From contig CAZBAV010000009.1 of the NCBI GenBank assembly GCA_964489955.1, positions 20,167 to 84,166 on the forward strand: a DNA stretch of 64,000 bases, written 5' to 3'. Origin of the DNA: Leadbetterella sp964489955 (lineage in GTDB: Bacteria; Bacteroidota; Bacteroidia; Cytophagales; Spirosomataceae). The notes below the pieces were generated by a model, which was not told where the DNA came from, made no database searches, and saw only the letters and a list, made by a program, of their open reading frames with translations. The translations under genes and the position numbers were made by a program. This document shows, piece after piece, positions 1-9,283 of this stretch; the first letter of the stretch is position 1; each line of letters starts with the position of its first letter.

Positions 1-1457
1 CGGCTACAGGGGTTCATAGCTTAAGTAAAAAGAGAAACACAAGCTTTAGGAATACATCAAATAACATCCCTAACGATCTACTAGGTGTATGGGGCATTCC
101 TTCGGCGGAAAGCAATATTCCTTCTCTTGGAGCTTCAGAGCGTGGATTAGTATCTTTTGTTGCTCGTTTACAATATGACTATGACGGAAAATACTATGTT
201 TCTGCATCTGCCAGAGCGGATGGATCTACCGTTTTTGGCAACAATAATAAATGGGCATATTTCCCGGCAGTGGCAGTGGGTTGGAATATCTTCAGAGAAA
301 ACTTTTTACAAGATATACCAGTTGTATCCAACCTAAAATTAAGGGCAAGCTATGGTAGCGTTGGAAATGAAGCAATAGCTGCATACAGAAGTTTAAGCAC
401 TGCAGACCAAAGAGATTATATTTTTAACGGGGTAAAAAGAATAGGTTACGTACCTGGAGATTTTCTGCCTAATCCAAATCTTAAATGGGAAACCTCTACT
501 ACACTAAATACCGCTTTAGACTTTGGTTTTTTCAATGACAGAATTTCTGGAACAATTGAATACTACAATACCAGAACCAAAGATTTACTTGCACAGCTTT
601 CCCTGAGAGCAGACATTGGTTACACTCGCATGTTGCGAAACATAGGAGAAGTAGAAAACAAAGGTTTAGAATTTGCGGTAAACGGTATTTTAGTGGAGAA
701 AAAAGACTTTAGTCTTAATACAGGATTCACTTTTTCCCGTAACAGGAATAAAATAATAAGCCTTTACGGAGAGTATGATGATAACGGAAAAGAGCTAGAC
801 GACGTAGGAAATAGGTGGTTCATAGGTTACCCTAAAGACGTTTTCTTTCAGTTTCAGCCTGATGGAATATGGCAAATAGGTGAAAATATTGTGAATAGTC
901 ATCAGCCTACTGCTCAGCCGGGAGATGTTAAGGTTAAAGATGTGGATGGAGACGGACTACTAACCGATAGAGACAGAGTTATAGTTCGCAGAGACCCTAA
1001 GTGGTTTGGCACATTTAACCTGGGAATGAAATTTAAAGGAATTGACTTTTCGGCCGATGTATTAACTGTGCAGGGAGTGATAAGAAATAACCCTTTCTTA
1101 TATGATTATCCAAACGGAGGATCATTAAGAGGTATTTTAAATGGAGTTAAAGTGGACTATTGGACACCTGAGAACCCAACGGGCACATGGCCTCGTCCCC
1201 AAGAATCTAATGACAGAACATATCTAAGTACACTGGGTTTGCAAGATGCATCTTATGTAAGACTACACACACTTACACTAGGGTATACCCTTCCTAAAGC
1301 TTGGATGGCAAAGTTGAAAATCAATAGTCTAAGGGTATATACCACTGGACATAACCTCATTACTATTACGAAATTCAAATCATATAGTCCTGAAAAAAAT
1401 CCTAATGATTACCCGGAAGCCATCTCTATCGTGGGAGGGTTACAAGTAAACTTCTAA
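1..1457 (+). CDS. SusC-like TonB-linked outer membrane protein, C-terminal part
   Basis: The reading frame is open from base 3 with no start codon, so the gene begins outside the window and only about 485 C-terminal residues are seen. The text YDYDGKYYVSASARADGST, then the FPAVAVGWN and LKLRASYGSVGNE motifs, is typical of the beta-barrel half of SusC/RagA proteins (SusC family signature with FGxNNKWxxFP). It ends in a short beta strand, GGLQVNF, with an aromatic last residue as expected for BAM-inserted barrels. SusC proteins import oligosaccharides across the outer membrane using TonB energy and are capped by SusD. The SusD gene follows after 24 bases, with a GH10 enzyme behind it, so a xylan-like glycan is the likely substrate. 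Family assignment is sure; substrate is inferred. Confidence 0.95.
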   Translation, partial: ATGVHSLSKKRNTSFRNTSNNIPNDLLGVWGIPSAESNIPSLGASERGLVSFVARLQYDYDGKYYVSASARADGSTVFGNNNKWAYFPAVAVGWNIFRENFLQDIPVVSNLKLRASYGSVGNEAIAAYRSLSTADQRDYIFNGVKRIGYVPGDFLPNPNLKWETSTTLNTALDFGFFNDRISGTIEYYNTRTKDLLAQLSLRADIGYTRMLRNIGEVENKGLEFAVNGILVEKKDFSLNTGFTFSRNRNKIISLYGEYDDNGKELDDVGNRWFIGYPKDVFFQFQPDGIWQIGENIVNSHQPTAQPGDVKVKDVDGDGLLTDRDRVIVRRDPKWFGTFNLGMKFKGIDFSADVLTVQGVIRNNPFLYDYPNGGSLRGILNGVKVDYWTPENPTGTWPRPQESNDRTYLSTLGLQDASYVRLHTLTLGYTLPKAWMAKLKINSLRVYTTGHNLITITKFKSYSPEKNPNDYPEAISIVGGLQVNF

Positions 1458-1481
1458 TGCATTTTAAACGAATTGAACAAA

Positions 1482-3074
1482 ATGGAAAAATACATATATA
1501 TACATAAGAGACCTCGAAAAACAAGAAAGCTTTTTCTCTCAGCAATCTTATCGGTTTTCGCTTTTCTTACTATTTCATGCGAAAGTTATTTGGGAGAAGA
1601 ACCCATTACAGAGGTTTCTATAGACTTTATCTATAACACTCCTGACGGTCTGGAAAGTGGCGTAAATGCACTTTACAACCGAATGAGGAACTATAATATG
1701 CCAGAAGGAGAAGGTGACAACCTACGCTCTGTAGCTTTCTTTTTTGTGGCTACAGATCTTGGACTAAATAGAACTTGGCATACACCTTATGGGCCCAATC
1801 ATACACCTCAGGGACATCCAGCCAGAAAGTGGACTATGGGCTATCAAATCATTGATAGAGCAAATGCTATCATTGTAAACGCTCCTAAGGTAGAAATGCT
1901 CGAAAGTCGTAAAAATCAGGTTTTAGCACAAGCAAAACTAATCAGAGCTGAGATTTATTTGGATTTAATCAGAATGTATGATAACATTCTGTTAGACACG
2001 ACAGCTACTACCCCTGAGAACGCTTTTGATGAGAAAGAATACCGTCCTGCAAACCCTACTGAAGTATTCAAGCTTATTGATAGTGACCTGGACTTTGCTA
2101 CCGCTCATCTAAACTGGGTAGTGGAATTTGGAAGATATGGCAAAGGAGTGGCTCATCATCTCAGAGGGAAAAGTGCCATGTGGCAACAAAAATGGGCTGA
2201 GGCTGCAGCCAATTTCGATGCAGTAATTAATGATGGTACTCATACTCTCCTGCCCAAAGAAAGAATTGCAGAAGTTTTTGGTCAAAATGCAAACCATAGA
2301 GAAGCTCTATTTACGTATGTCCGAGATGAAGTTACGGGTGGAAATGACAATTTGCCAGGAGGCGGGCCAACTTGGATAAGCAGTATGCTAAACTCCAGAG
2401 TGTATGAACTTTCAAGTGGAGAAATGATAAGAAGCGTAGAGTATGGAGGCGAGTCCTTGGGGTGGTCTTTTCCTAATGCTTACCTCCGCTCTCTATATGA
2501 TGAAACAAATGACATAAGGTTTACTACTTACTATTATCCTACAAAATTGATAGTAAACAATCCTGCCTCTCCGAATTTCGGACAGCCACTTGCACAAAAC
2601 AGGTATGAAGACGACTTCAGAAGGTACCATTGGAGTGTAAAAAAGTATCATGACGAAGAAAAACGTATTGGTACCAACAATAGCTACAAGGATATTATCT
2701 ATTATAGATATGCAGAAACATTACTGCTTGGGGCTGAAGCACATTGGAGACTTGAGGGAGAAAATCCCTCCAGTACCAAGGCTCTATCATACATTAATAA
2801 AATTAGACAGAGAGCAGGAATACCTGATTTTGTAAGTTTTTCTCTCGATACCTACCTGGAAGAGTCAGCACGTGAGCTCGCATTTGAAAATGAGCGTTGG
2901 TTCTTGTTGAAACGTGTAGGTCTTCTTAGAGAAAGAGTAAACAAATACTATCAAATGGGCTCCAATTCAGGTAATGCAATAGCTTACCCCATGCAACCCC
3001 ACATGATAAGGATGCCAATTCCTCAATCACAAATAGACTTAATGAGAACATTTCCTCAAAATGAAGGATACTAA
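1482..3074 (+). CDS. SusD/RagB-family glycan-binding lipoprotein
   Basis: This is the surface lipoprotein partner of the SusC barrel just upstream. I chose the ATG at 1482 over a TTG nine bases earlier because it begins a lipoprotein signal: a basic stretch KRPRKTRK, a hydrophobic segment, and lipobox LTISC with the acylated Cys at about residue 33. The ending contains ELAFENERWF, LLKRVGLL and a C-terminal block with IRMPIPQSQIDL, all hallmarks of the SusD/RagB C-terminal region. The middle holds TPR-like helices (LIRAEIYLDLIRMYDNI). Length of about 530 residues is normal. It binds oligosaccharide at the cell surface and delivers it to SusC. It is translated in one operon with SusC and the GH10 gene, which starts 11 bases after its stop. 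Confidence 0.95.
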   Translation: MEKYIYIHKRPRKTRKLFLSAILSVFAFLTISCESYLGEEPITEVSIDFIYNTPDGLESGVNALYNRMRNYNMPEGEGDNLRSVAFFFVATDLGLNRTWHTPYGPNHTPQGHPARKWTMGYQIIDRANAIIVNAPKVEMLESRKNQVLAQAKLIRAEIYLDLIRMYDNILLDTTATTPENAFDEKEYRPANPTEVFKLIDSDLDFATAHLNWVVEFGRYGKGVAHHLRGKSAMWQQKWAEAAANFDAVINDGTHTLLPKERIAEVFGQNANHREALFTYVRDEVTGGNDNLPGGGPTWISSMLNSRVYELSSGEMIRSVEYGGESLGWSFPNAYLRSLYDETNDIRFTTYYYPTKLIVNNPASPNFGQPLAQNRYEDDFRRYHWSVKKYHDEEKRIGTNNSYKDIIYYRYAETLLLGAEAHWRLEGENPSSTKALSYINKIRQRAGIPDFVSFSLDTYLEESARELAFENERWFLLKRVGLLRERVNKYYQMGSNSGNAIAYPMQPHMIRMPIPQSQIDLMRTFPQNEGY

Positions 3075-3085
3075 ACTATATCAAA

Positions 3086-4147
3086 ATGACGAAACTAAAT
3101 CTTATCTGTCTAATTGCAATCCTGGTTTGGGGCTGTGGTAATAACAATACCGAATCTCCCAAACCGGAAGAAACAAGTGGAACACTGAAGGAAAAAGCAA
3201 AATTCGGAATAGGTGCAGCTATAAAGACATCTCTTTTTAGTGAAACCCTCTATGGCTCTACCGTAGCTAAGCACTATAGTCAAATTACTGCTGAATGGGA
3301 AATGAAGATGGAACAAATCTGGGGTTCAGAAAATAGCTATAGATGGAGTAATGCAGATGACATTGTGAAGTTTGCAGAAGAAAATGACCTTGATATTCAC
3401 GGCCATACATTAGTTTGGTATAAATCATTCCCGCAATGGTTTAAGAATGCTAAGTATGATTCTGCTACCTTCGAATCAAAGGTTAAGGATTACATTTTTG
3501 CTACAGCCGGTAGATATAAAGGTAAAGTAATTAGCTGGGATGTAGCTAACGAAATCTTTAATGATAACGGCACCTTGAGATCTGTAGATTGTCCCGTTTA
3601 TGCTACGTTTAAAGACCCGGTAGGTTTTTATGGAAGATGCTTTAAGTATGCAAATGAGGCAGACCCCAATGCTAAATTGTTTTATAATGACTACAGTGTT
3701 GTAATTGCTTCAGCAAAAAGGAATGCAATAAAAAACATGGTCCTCCGCTTCAAACGAGAAGGGATACCCATTCACGGTATAGGTGATCAGTTTCATTACA
3801 GAGTTACTACTGATAAAGCAAATATAAAAAATGGAATTGCTGACATGGGTTCTACCGGCTTGCTTATTCATTTATCTGAACTTGATATTATTGTAAATGT
3901 AAATCAATCTGAAAGTTTTGAGCTTACATCTACAGAAGCAAATAAACAAGCAGAAATGTACAGGCATATTGTGGAAAGCTTTGAGAGCCTACCGCAAAAC
4001 CAAAAGTTTGCAATTACCACGTGGGGTGTATCAGATAAACATACCTGGCTTACAGATTATTGGCATCGTAAAGAGTACCCCTTACTTTTTGACAATACTT
4101 ATAGAGAAAAATTAGCGTACAAAGGATTTTTAGCCGGATTAAAATAA
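3086..4147 (+). CDS. GH10 endo-1,4-beta-xylanase lipoprotein
   Basis: A 353-residue enzyme predicted to cut the backbone of beta-1,4-xylan or mixed-linkage xylan. The N-terminus has a lipoprotein signal with lipobox VWGC, so it is probably anchored in the outer membrane. GH10 motifs are complete: HGHTLVWY (substrate-binding His/Trp), SWDVANEIF with the acid/base Glu at residue 156, and HLSELDI with the nucleophile Glu at residue 265. WGVSDKHTWL near the C-terminus is also typical of GH10. It is a single-domain enzyme with no carbohydrate-binding module, which fits its position behind SusC and SusD and ahead of a PKD lipoprotein. Family is certain; exact xylan type is not. Confidence 0.95.
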   Translation: MTKLNLICLIAILVWGCGNNNTESPKPEETSGTLKEKAKFGIGAAIKTSLFSETLYGSTVAKHYSQITAEWEMKMEQIWGSENSYRWSNADDIVKFAEENDLDIHGHTLVWYKSFPQWFKNAKYDSATFESKVKDYIFATAGRYKGKVISWDVANEIFNDNGTLRSVDCPVYATFKDPVGFYGRCFKYANEADPNAKLFYNDYSVVIASAKRNAIKNMVLRFKREGIPIHGIGDQFHYRVTTDKANIKNGIADMGSTGLLIHLSELDIIVNVNQSESFELTSTEANKQAEMYRHIVESFESLPQNQKFAITTWGVSDKHTWLTDYWHRKEYPLLFDNTYREKLAYKGFLAGLK

Positions 4148-4158
4148 TACTATCAGAT

Positions 4159-5070
4159 ATGAAATTTTTAAATAACATAATAAGCGTCCTTGTCATTCTA
4201 ATCTTCTTCGTATCATGTGAAGAAGACGACACAGTCAATACTGTACTTTTTGAGGCCGGAAAAATAGAAGCTACTGCTTCTAAAACAGAGGTAAAATGGG
4301 GAGAAAGCATTACTTATACTGATTTGTCCACTAAGGTCCACAGAAGAAGTTGGGTTTTCCCGGGTGGAAGCCCCGGTTCATCTACAGACTCAGTAGTTAC
4401 TGTCCACTACCCGGTAGGAGGAACTTACAAGGCCGTTTTAAACATAACCTTTATTGATAACCAAAGGAGTCAGCATTCTTTTGATATAGAAGTAGAAAAG
4501 GACCCGGAAAAAGAACTTCCTGATTATGACTATGGAAAAACCTTTGGACTGTATACAGAAACACCAAGCATCTCCCAAGGTATAACCGCTATTCGCACCA
4601 TAGACATGAATCATTTTAATCCTGTAAGAATATCGGATGCATTGGAGGGAGTAGAAGCCTTAAAGTTCCAAATCACCGGCAATTCTGATTGGGCCATGGC
4701 TGCTCTACAGGAAGGTGGCGGAAGAAATATTGACATTTCAGCATTTAAAGACGGATTCTACAATGTGGCTCTAAAATCAGAATCTCAAGCACCTATGTTG
4801 TTAAGAATCAGAAGTGGTGGTGGAGGAAACGCCATTCTGGAATTTACCTCTTCTGGTGAACAATATGGCTTTAAGAGAGACGGCAGGTGGCATCTTATCT
4901 CTATACCTATAAAAGATATATTAGCTAAAGATCCTAATCTGAATCTTTCTCAAATTACGGATTTCTTACTTTTTAGAAGTGGAAACGGCGATGTCCGCAC
5001 TTTTGACAACTATACTTTCTATGTAGACCATGTGTTTATTTCGGAAAAAGTGGAGCAAAAAAACAAGTAA
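4159..5070 (+). CDS. PKD-domain lipoprotein, probable surface glycan-binding protein
   Basis: A 303-residue lipoprotein with lipobox FFVSC (Cys 20). Residues of about 35-115 form a PKD-type beta sandwich, recognised by KWGESITYTDLST, RSWVFPGGSPGSS and VGGTYKAVLNITF. The remaining 180 residues look like a galactose-binding-like jelly roll (pattern WHLISIPIKDIL, then DFLLFRSGN, then YTFYVDHVFI), which is common in carbohydrate-binding modules. No catalytic motif is visible. Its place between the xylanase and the second glycosidase suggests it plays the role of SusE/SusF-type proteins, holding glycan at the surface. It starts 11 bases after the GH10 gene. The function is inferred from architecture and position. 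Confidence 0.7.
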   Translation: MKFLNNIISVLVILIFFVSCEEDDTVNTVLFEAGKIEATASKTEVKWGESITYTDLSTKVHRRSWVFPGGSPGSSTDSVVTVHYPVGGTYKAVLNITFIDNQRSQHSFDIEVEKDPEKELPDYDYGKTFGLYTETPSISQGITAIRTIDMNHFNPVRISDALEGVEALKFQITGNSDWAMAALQEGGGRNIDISAFKDGFYNVALKSESQAPMLLRIRSGGGGNAILEFTSSGEQYGFKRDGRWHLISIPIKDILAKDPNLNLSQITDFLLFRSGNGDVRTFDNYTFYVDHVFISEKVEQKNK

Positions 5071-5134
5071 GAAATTATACCAGGGTGTAGCCTGATTTTT
5101 AAGCTATACTTTCTAATACATTAACATTTTCTGT

Positions 5135-6565
5135 ATGAATTTATTTAGTAAGACCTTTATAGGGGTCATATCGGTATCCCTATGCATTTATAAAACTACA
5201 GTAGCCCAGAGTTCTATACCAGGTAAGCCTAGTTATCAAGAAGTGATGGCAAGACCAAATGCTGAAAGCAACGAATGGAGTACTTATTTAGCAAAAACAA
5301 TTAATGATTTCCCCAAATCGGTTGAACTGAACCCAGATACTGCCCAATATGGAGGATGGAAAGTAACTCCATTCAAACCATCGGGTTATTTCAGAGTAGA
5401 AAAGAAAAATAAAAGGTGGTGGCTCGTAGACCCGCAGGGTTACCCTTACATACACAGAGGCGTGGCAGTTTTTAGACCTGGACGTTCAGAATTGCAAGAA
5501 ACCTCACTGAATACAAAATATGGAACAAAAGAAAGTTGGGTAGAAAAAGAAAGTCAATTTTTAACGAACCACGGTTTTAATGGTGTGGGAGCCTGGTCTG
5601 ACCATAATCTTATGAGAGAGAATAAAAGCAACTTAGCTTATACCATCATCGTAAGCCCCATGGGGGAATACAAAGCTCAGCACATAAAAAAGTTTGGCGG
5701 TCAATATGAGATGGCGGGTTGGCAGGGTTACCGGTATGATTTAATAATGGTTTTTGATAAGGAGTTTGACAATTACGTAGAAAAGGCAATTGCTCCCATT
5801 TCAAAATACGCCAATGACAAATTTCTATTAGGCTATTATACTGACAATGAGCTTCCCTGGAAAAACGACGCTTTGGACAGACACCTTACTTACCTGCAAC
5901 CAGAAGAAGAGGGCTATAAAGCTGCTTGGTTATGGTATAAAAAACGTAAAGGAAAAAAGGCTCAGGTAAAGGACATTACTGAAAAAGACAGAAAAGCCTT
6001 TAATGCTTTTTACTTTGAAACCTACATGAAAAAAGTAACCGCCGTTATAAAGAAGTATGACCCTAATCACTTGTATTTAGGATGCCGATTTAACCAAGAA
6101 AAAGAAGAACTAAGTAATCCTGATATTTTCAGAGTGGCTGGAAAATACATGGATGTAGTTTCAATTAATCATTATAGAAAATGGGAACCCGTACAAAGTA
6201 CAATGAAGAATTGGGAAGAATGGTCTGGAAAACCTTTCATTATAACAGAATGGTACACAAAGGGCGAAGACTCTGGTTTACCTAACAAGACAGGAGCAGG
6301 CTGGAATGTACCCACCCAAAAAGATAGAGGTTTTTTCTATCAAAACTTTACGATAGAACTACTGAAGAGTAAGTCATGTGTGGGTTGGCATTGGTTTACA
6401 TACCAAGATAATGACCCCAAAGACCTTTCAACAGATCCATCAAACAGAGATTCTAACAAAGGAATAGTAGACAGTGAATTTAACCCTTACACGCCCTTGC
6501 TGGATAAAATGAAAGAGCTTAATGCTAAAACATACGGATTAATAAAATACTTTGACACGAAATAG
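5135..6565 (+). CDS. Clan GH-A glycoside hydrolase, GH50 (agarase)-like
   Basis: A 476-residue secreted protein with a type I signal ending around TTVAQ. The text GYFRVEKKNKRWWLVDPQGYP, LGYYTDNELPW, LYLGCRF, DVVSINHYRKW and KPFIITEWYTK is that of (beta/alpha)8 enzymes related to GH50 beta-agarases. The likely acid/base is Glu 239 (in TDNELPW) and the nucleophile Glu 372 (in ITEWY). Proven GH50 enzymes are longer (about 750 residues, with an extra N-terminal domain), so this is a short relative and its substrate cannot be read from sequence. It is the last gene of the locus, 64 bases after the PKD lipoprotein. It could be an exo-acting galactosidase or xylosidase-type enzyme instead of an agarase. 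Confidence 0.7.
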   Translation: MNLFSKTFIGVISVSLCIYKTTVAQSSIPGKPSYQEVMARPNAESNEWSTYLAKTINDFPKSVELNPDTAQYGGWKVTPFKPSGYFRVEKKNKRWWLVDPQGYPYIHRGVAVFRPGRSELQETSLNTKYGTKESWVEKESQFLTNHGFNGVGAWSDHNLMRENKSNLAYTIIVSPMGEYKAQHIKKFGGQYEMAGWQGYRYDLIMVFDKEFDNYVEKAIAPISKYANDKFLLGYYTDNELPWKNDALDRHLTYLQPEEEGYKAAWLWYKKRKGKKAQVKDITEKDRKAFNAFYFETYMKKVTAVIKKYDPNHLYLGCRFNQEKEELSNPDIFRVAGKYMDVVSINHYRKWEPVQSTMKNWEEWSGKPFIITEWYTKGEDSGLPNKTGAGWNVPTQKDRGFFYQNFTIELLKSKSCVGWHWFTYQDNDPKDLSTDPSNRDSNKGIVDSEFNPYTPLLDKMKELNAKTYGLIKYFDTK

Positions 6566-6667
6566 ATGCCAATCTTAGTTAGATTACATTGTTTATTTAG
6601 GACAAGTTCATTGTCACGTTTTAAAACTAGTATTCCCAACTGTTTTATTTTTCTATTACTCTATATC

Positions 6668-6697
6668 GCTAGCCCACAAGTAAAACAGTGGGCTAGC
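6668..6697. terminator. Palindromic hairpin between convergent genes
   Basis: A perfect 10-bp stem (GCTAGCCCAC / GTGGGCTAGC) with a 10-base loop lies between the GH50-like gene on + and the serine hydrolase gene on -. It is symmetric, so it could end transcription from both sides. No strong T run follows on either strand, so intrinsic termination is likely but unproven. Confidence 0.55.
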
Positions 6698-6731
6698 CAA
6701 TAAAATGTGGTCTCTAATGGGCATTAAACTT

Positions 6732-7937
6732 TTATAGACCACTTTCGTAATCAGATAAGACTTTCCAAATTTCTTCTATTTCCGGCCAAACATTATCTGT
6801 AAAATCAGTATCTGTATTAACCAAAACGATTTTGCCAATTTTGGTAGTAGGGTTAAAATACATAGCTGTAAATACTCCCGGATCAGAACCATTATGACCA
6901 ATCAGGTCACTCGTGACATTCAGAAAACCATCACGAAATTCCATAAAAATTCCATAATTCTTTGTTTTCTCATCCTCCACAAAACTCTGTTTTTCAAAAA
7001 GTAATTTATAACTTCCTTGGCTTAACAACTTGCCATTTCCAGCATATCCTTTTATAAGCTCATTTAAGAATAACCCTAAGTCATTGGCTGATGTAATAAA
7101 TCCTCCATCCGCATACGTGATAAGAGAATATTCCGCTATCATTTTTTCCTTATTTGCAAATAATCTTGTACGTTTCAAGCCGTCAATATCCGAAGGCGTC
7201 CAGCCTGAATTGTTCATTTTCAATGGTTCTAAAATATAGCTCTCAGTAAAATCGGCATAACTTTGCCCAGTTACTGACTCTATGACTAGAGCACAAAGAG
7301 CAGCCGCGATATTGGAATACTCACGTTTTTCTCCGGGCTTAGAATTTAAGAACGTATCTCTTTGGTACCATTTCCCGCCTACAGTCAAACTATTTTCCAT
7401 AAAACTACGTAATGAGACGTGTGTCTCGGGCTTATTGAAATAACTATACACACCTTCATTATTGTTGTGCTTGTCTTTTGTTAAAACATAAGATTTAGCA
7501 TAAACTTCATCAAGGTCAGTGATAGAAGACGTGTGAAAAGCCAAATGCTTAATCAGTATGGGAATATCAGGATAGTTTGGATTGACAATTTTAAAAGGTA
7601 AATAATCATTGATTGGATCGTTTATATTTAGTTTACCTAACTCCTGAGCTTTAAGTAAGGATACTCCTATTAGTGTTTTGGATATAGAAGCAATACTTTG
7701 GGTAGTGTGTGATGTATAGGGCTTAGTCCGTCCCATATCTGTAAAACCAAATCCTTTGCTATAAATAAGTCCCTTTTTATTTATTACTGAAACAGAAAAA
7801 CCCTGGATTCCATCTTTTTGGTAGGCTAATTCTAAGTTTTGGCTTAGTACATCATTTATTGGGGTATGATTTTTATGAGCAGTCTTACAAGAAAATATTA
7901 GAAGAGAAGAGATAAGAATTAGAAGAATACTTTTCAT
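6732..7937 (-). CDS. Beta-lactamase-fold serine hydrolase lipoprotein (class C/PBP4*-like)
   Basis: A 401-residue lipoprotein (lipobox IFSC) with the serine hydrolase fold of Pfam Beta-lactamase. The three family motifs are present: SISK with the nucleophile Ser 84 and Lys 87, YSN at 207-209, and HNG at 348-350 in place of KTG. The HNG variant is usual for esterases and D-aminopeptidases of this family, so it need not confer antibiotic resistance. The protein probably sits in the periplasm facing a membrane. It converges with the polysaccharide locus and is followed on its 5' side by a 460-base spacer, so it is likely a single-gene unit. Substrate unknown. Confidence 0.88.
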   Translation of the reverse strand: MKSILLILISSLLIFSCKTAHKNHTPINDVLSQNLELAYQKDGIQGFSVSVINKKGLIYSKGFGFTDMGRTKPYTSHTTQSIASISKTLIGVSLLKAQELGKLNINDPINDYLPFKIVNPNYPDIPILIKHLAFHTSSITDLDEVYAKSYVLTKDKHNNNEGVYSYFNKPETHVSLRSFMENSLTVGGKWYQRDTFLNSKPGEKREYSNIAAALCALVIESVTGQSYADFTESYILEPLKMNNSGWTPSDIDGLKRTRLFANKEKMIAEYSLITYADGGFITSANDLGLFLNELIKGYAGNGKLLSQGSYKLLFEKQSFVEDEKTKNYGIFMEFRDGFLNVTSDLIGHNGSDPGVFTAMYFNPTTKIGKIVLVNTDTDFTDNVWPEIEEIWKVLSDYESGL

Positions 7938-8368
7938 TTATAAAGTCAATAGTTTTTTGTTACAAATAGGAATCCTACGTATGTACGTAACTAATAAACA
8001 TAACACCTTATTAGAAAATTTATATATCTAATGTATTTTTCGGAGATTCCATTTTGGAGAGGGGGATTTGCCACAGCTTTTCAGCGTTTAATTTTCTAAC
8101 CTGAGCTCGATTAAAACCACATAGACAAATAGATTTAAATATTTGCAAATCAGCAATAATAAAGTATACATAGCAGTGATGCTAGGCTTCAGTGTAATGA
8201 ATAGCTTCAGCTATATATACTTACTTTAAAAAATATCCTTTTTCTATGTATTACACACTACAAATCAGTATATTAATAATCCACCTGAGATTTATAAATA
8301 TGTAATATTAGTTCCCAAAAAACACTTCATAGATACGATTGTTTAAGAACAGTTTTATTAAACGAAAT
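7938..8368. other. Intergenic region without a recognisable gene
   Basis: About 430 bases of AT-rich sequence upstream of the serine hydrolase gene and downstream of the DUF4249 gene. I see no ORF with coding character, no RNA gene and no repeat. It must contain the promoter of the hydrolase gene (- strand), but I could not pick a convincing TAnnTTTG element. Confidence 0.5.
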
Positions 8369-8394
8369 CGGCTCACAGTTAAAACCATGAGCCG
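8369..8394 (-). terminator. Intrinsic terminator after the DUF4249 gene
   Basis: A 7-bp perfect stem (CGGCTCA / TGAGCCG) with a 12-base loop, seven bases past the stop codon of the DUF4249 gene. It is flanked by an 8-base T run on the + strand and by a T-rich stretch (ATTTCGTTT) on the - strand. It ends the TonB receptor-DUF4249 operon. Confidence 0.7.
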
Positions 8395-8400
8395 TTTTTT

Positions 8401-9192
8401 TTACGGTACTATCACATTCCTTTCTTCCTCGGTATAGGCCGAGAAAATCCCGAGTGCTCCGTTAGAAATGTTGTTGGGTGGGTTGCTGGGCGTTACGCTT
8501 CCTCCGGGACCGCTATCTACCATCAGCATTAAAGTTGTGTAATATTTACCCACTGACTGATCTACACACTGCATTAAAATAGAAACTTGATCTCCCGAAA
8601 CGAGCTTGTAATCGTCCTCATTAATTTCTAGACGCATCGTGTTTTCCATACCATTCTTTACTTCATCGTTTTGTACTAAATGTTGGTTAACAAACTTGCC
8701 ATTTATAGTCACCAAAAAACGGTAATAATTTCCTCTCACTATTGGATCACGATAAAGCGGAATCAGGTTATGTTCGATTTCCCCTAATACACTTACAGAC
8801 TCTACTTTAATAGACTCAAAGGGCACTTTCTGTGGCATTGTACTTACTGCTGTGTACATTTGGGCACCTACGTTTACTGTTAAAGTATATGTTCTACCTA
8901 CTACTCCCCTTAAGGTGCTGGTCTTATAAACTCCGTTTCCTTCATGAACCAGACGTTCGCTATGGTCTGCATTATCACTTATGGTCACTATGGCATTATC
9001 AATAGTGGGATAACTCCCCATGTTGGCCAAGGCTATTGTCTCACTTATTTTCACATAATAAGGCCCTTCCTTATCCGTAATAGCCCCTTCTATAGCCAGC
9101 CTTGATTGGTTATTTTTATAATCTAAATCTATGGTTTTCTCGCAACTTGCAAAAACTAATGCGGCAAGTATGACAACTAATATATTCTTCAT
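8401..9192 (-). CDS. DUF4249 outer membrane lipoprotein
   Basis: A lipoprotein of 263 residues of the DUF4249 family, which in Bacteroidota is almost always encoded directly after a TonB receptor with a CarboxypepD_reg-like N-terminal domain. I chose the start at 9192 (MKNILVV) instead of the longer ORF start because it gives a clean lipoprotein signal with lipobox VFASC. The body shows the family pattern LAIEGAITDKEGPYYVKIS, followed by NAIVTISD and GVYKTS. The molecular role of the family is not known; pairing with a receptor suggests an accessory surface protein. The receptor gene ends 91 bases upstream, so the two are likely one transcript. Confidence 0.85.
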   Translation of the reverse strand: MKNILVVILAALVFASCEKTIDLDYKNNQSRLAIEGAITDKEGPYYVKISETIALANMGSYPTIDNAIVTISDNADHSERLVHEGNGVYKTSTLRGVVGRTYTLTVNVGAQMYTAVSTMPQKVPFESIKVESVSVLGEIEHNLIPLYRDPIVRGNYYRFLVTINGKFVNQHLVQNDEVKNGMENTMRLEINEDDYKLVSGDQVSILMQCVDQSVGKYYTTLMLMVDSGPGGSVTPSNPPNNISNGALGIFSAYTEEERNVIVP

Positions 9193-9283
9193 TTTTCTTA
9201 TTTGTTTTTTATAGCAAACCACCTAAAATGGTCTACATTGATATGAAATAACTCCCTAATAATGAACCTTATAAAGCCATAAT

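Noticed and set aside
6732..7937. Antibiotic-resistance beta-lactamase
   Set aside because: Motifs SISK, YSN and HNG are those of general serine hydrolases of this fold; nothing shows beta-lactam hydrolysis.
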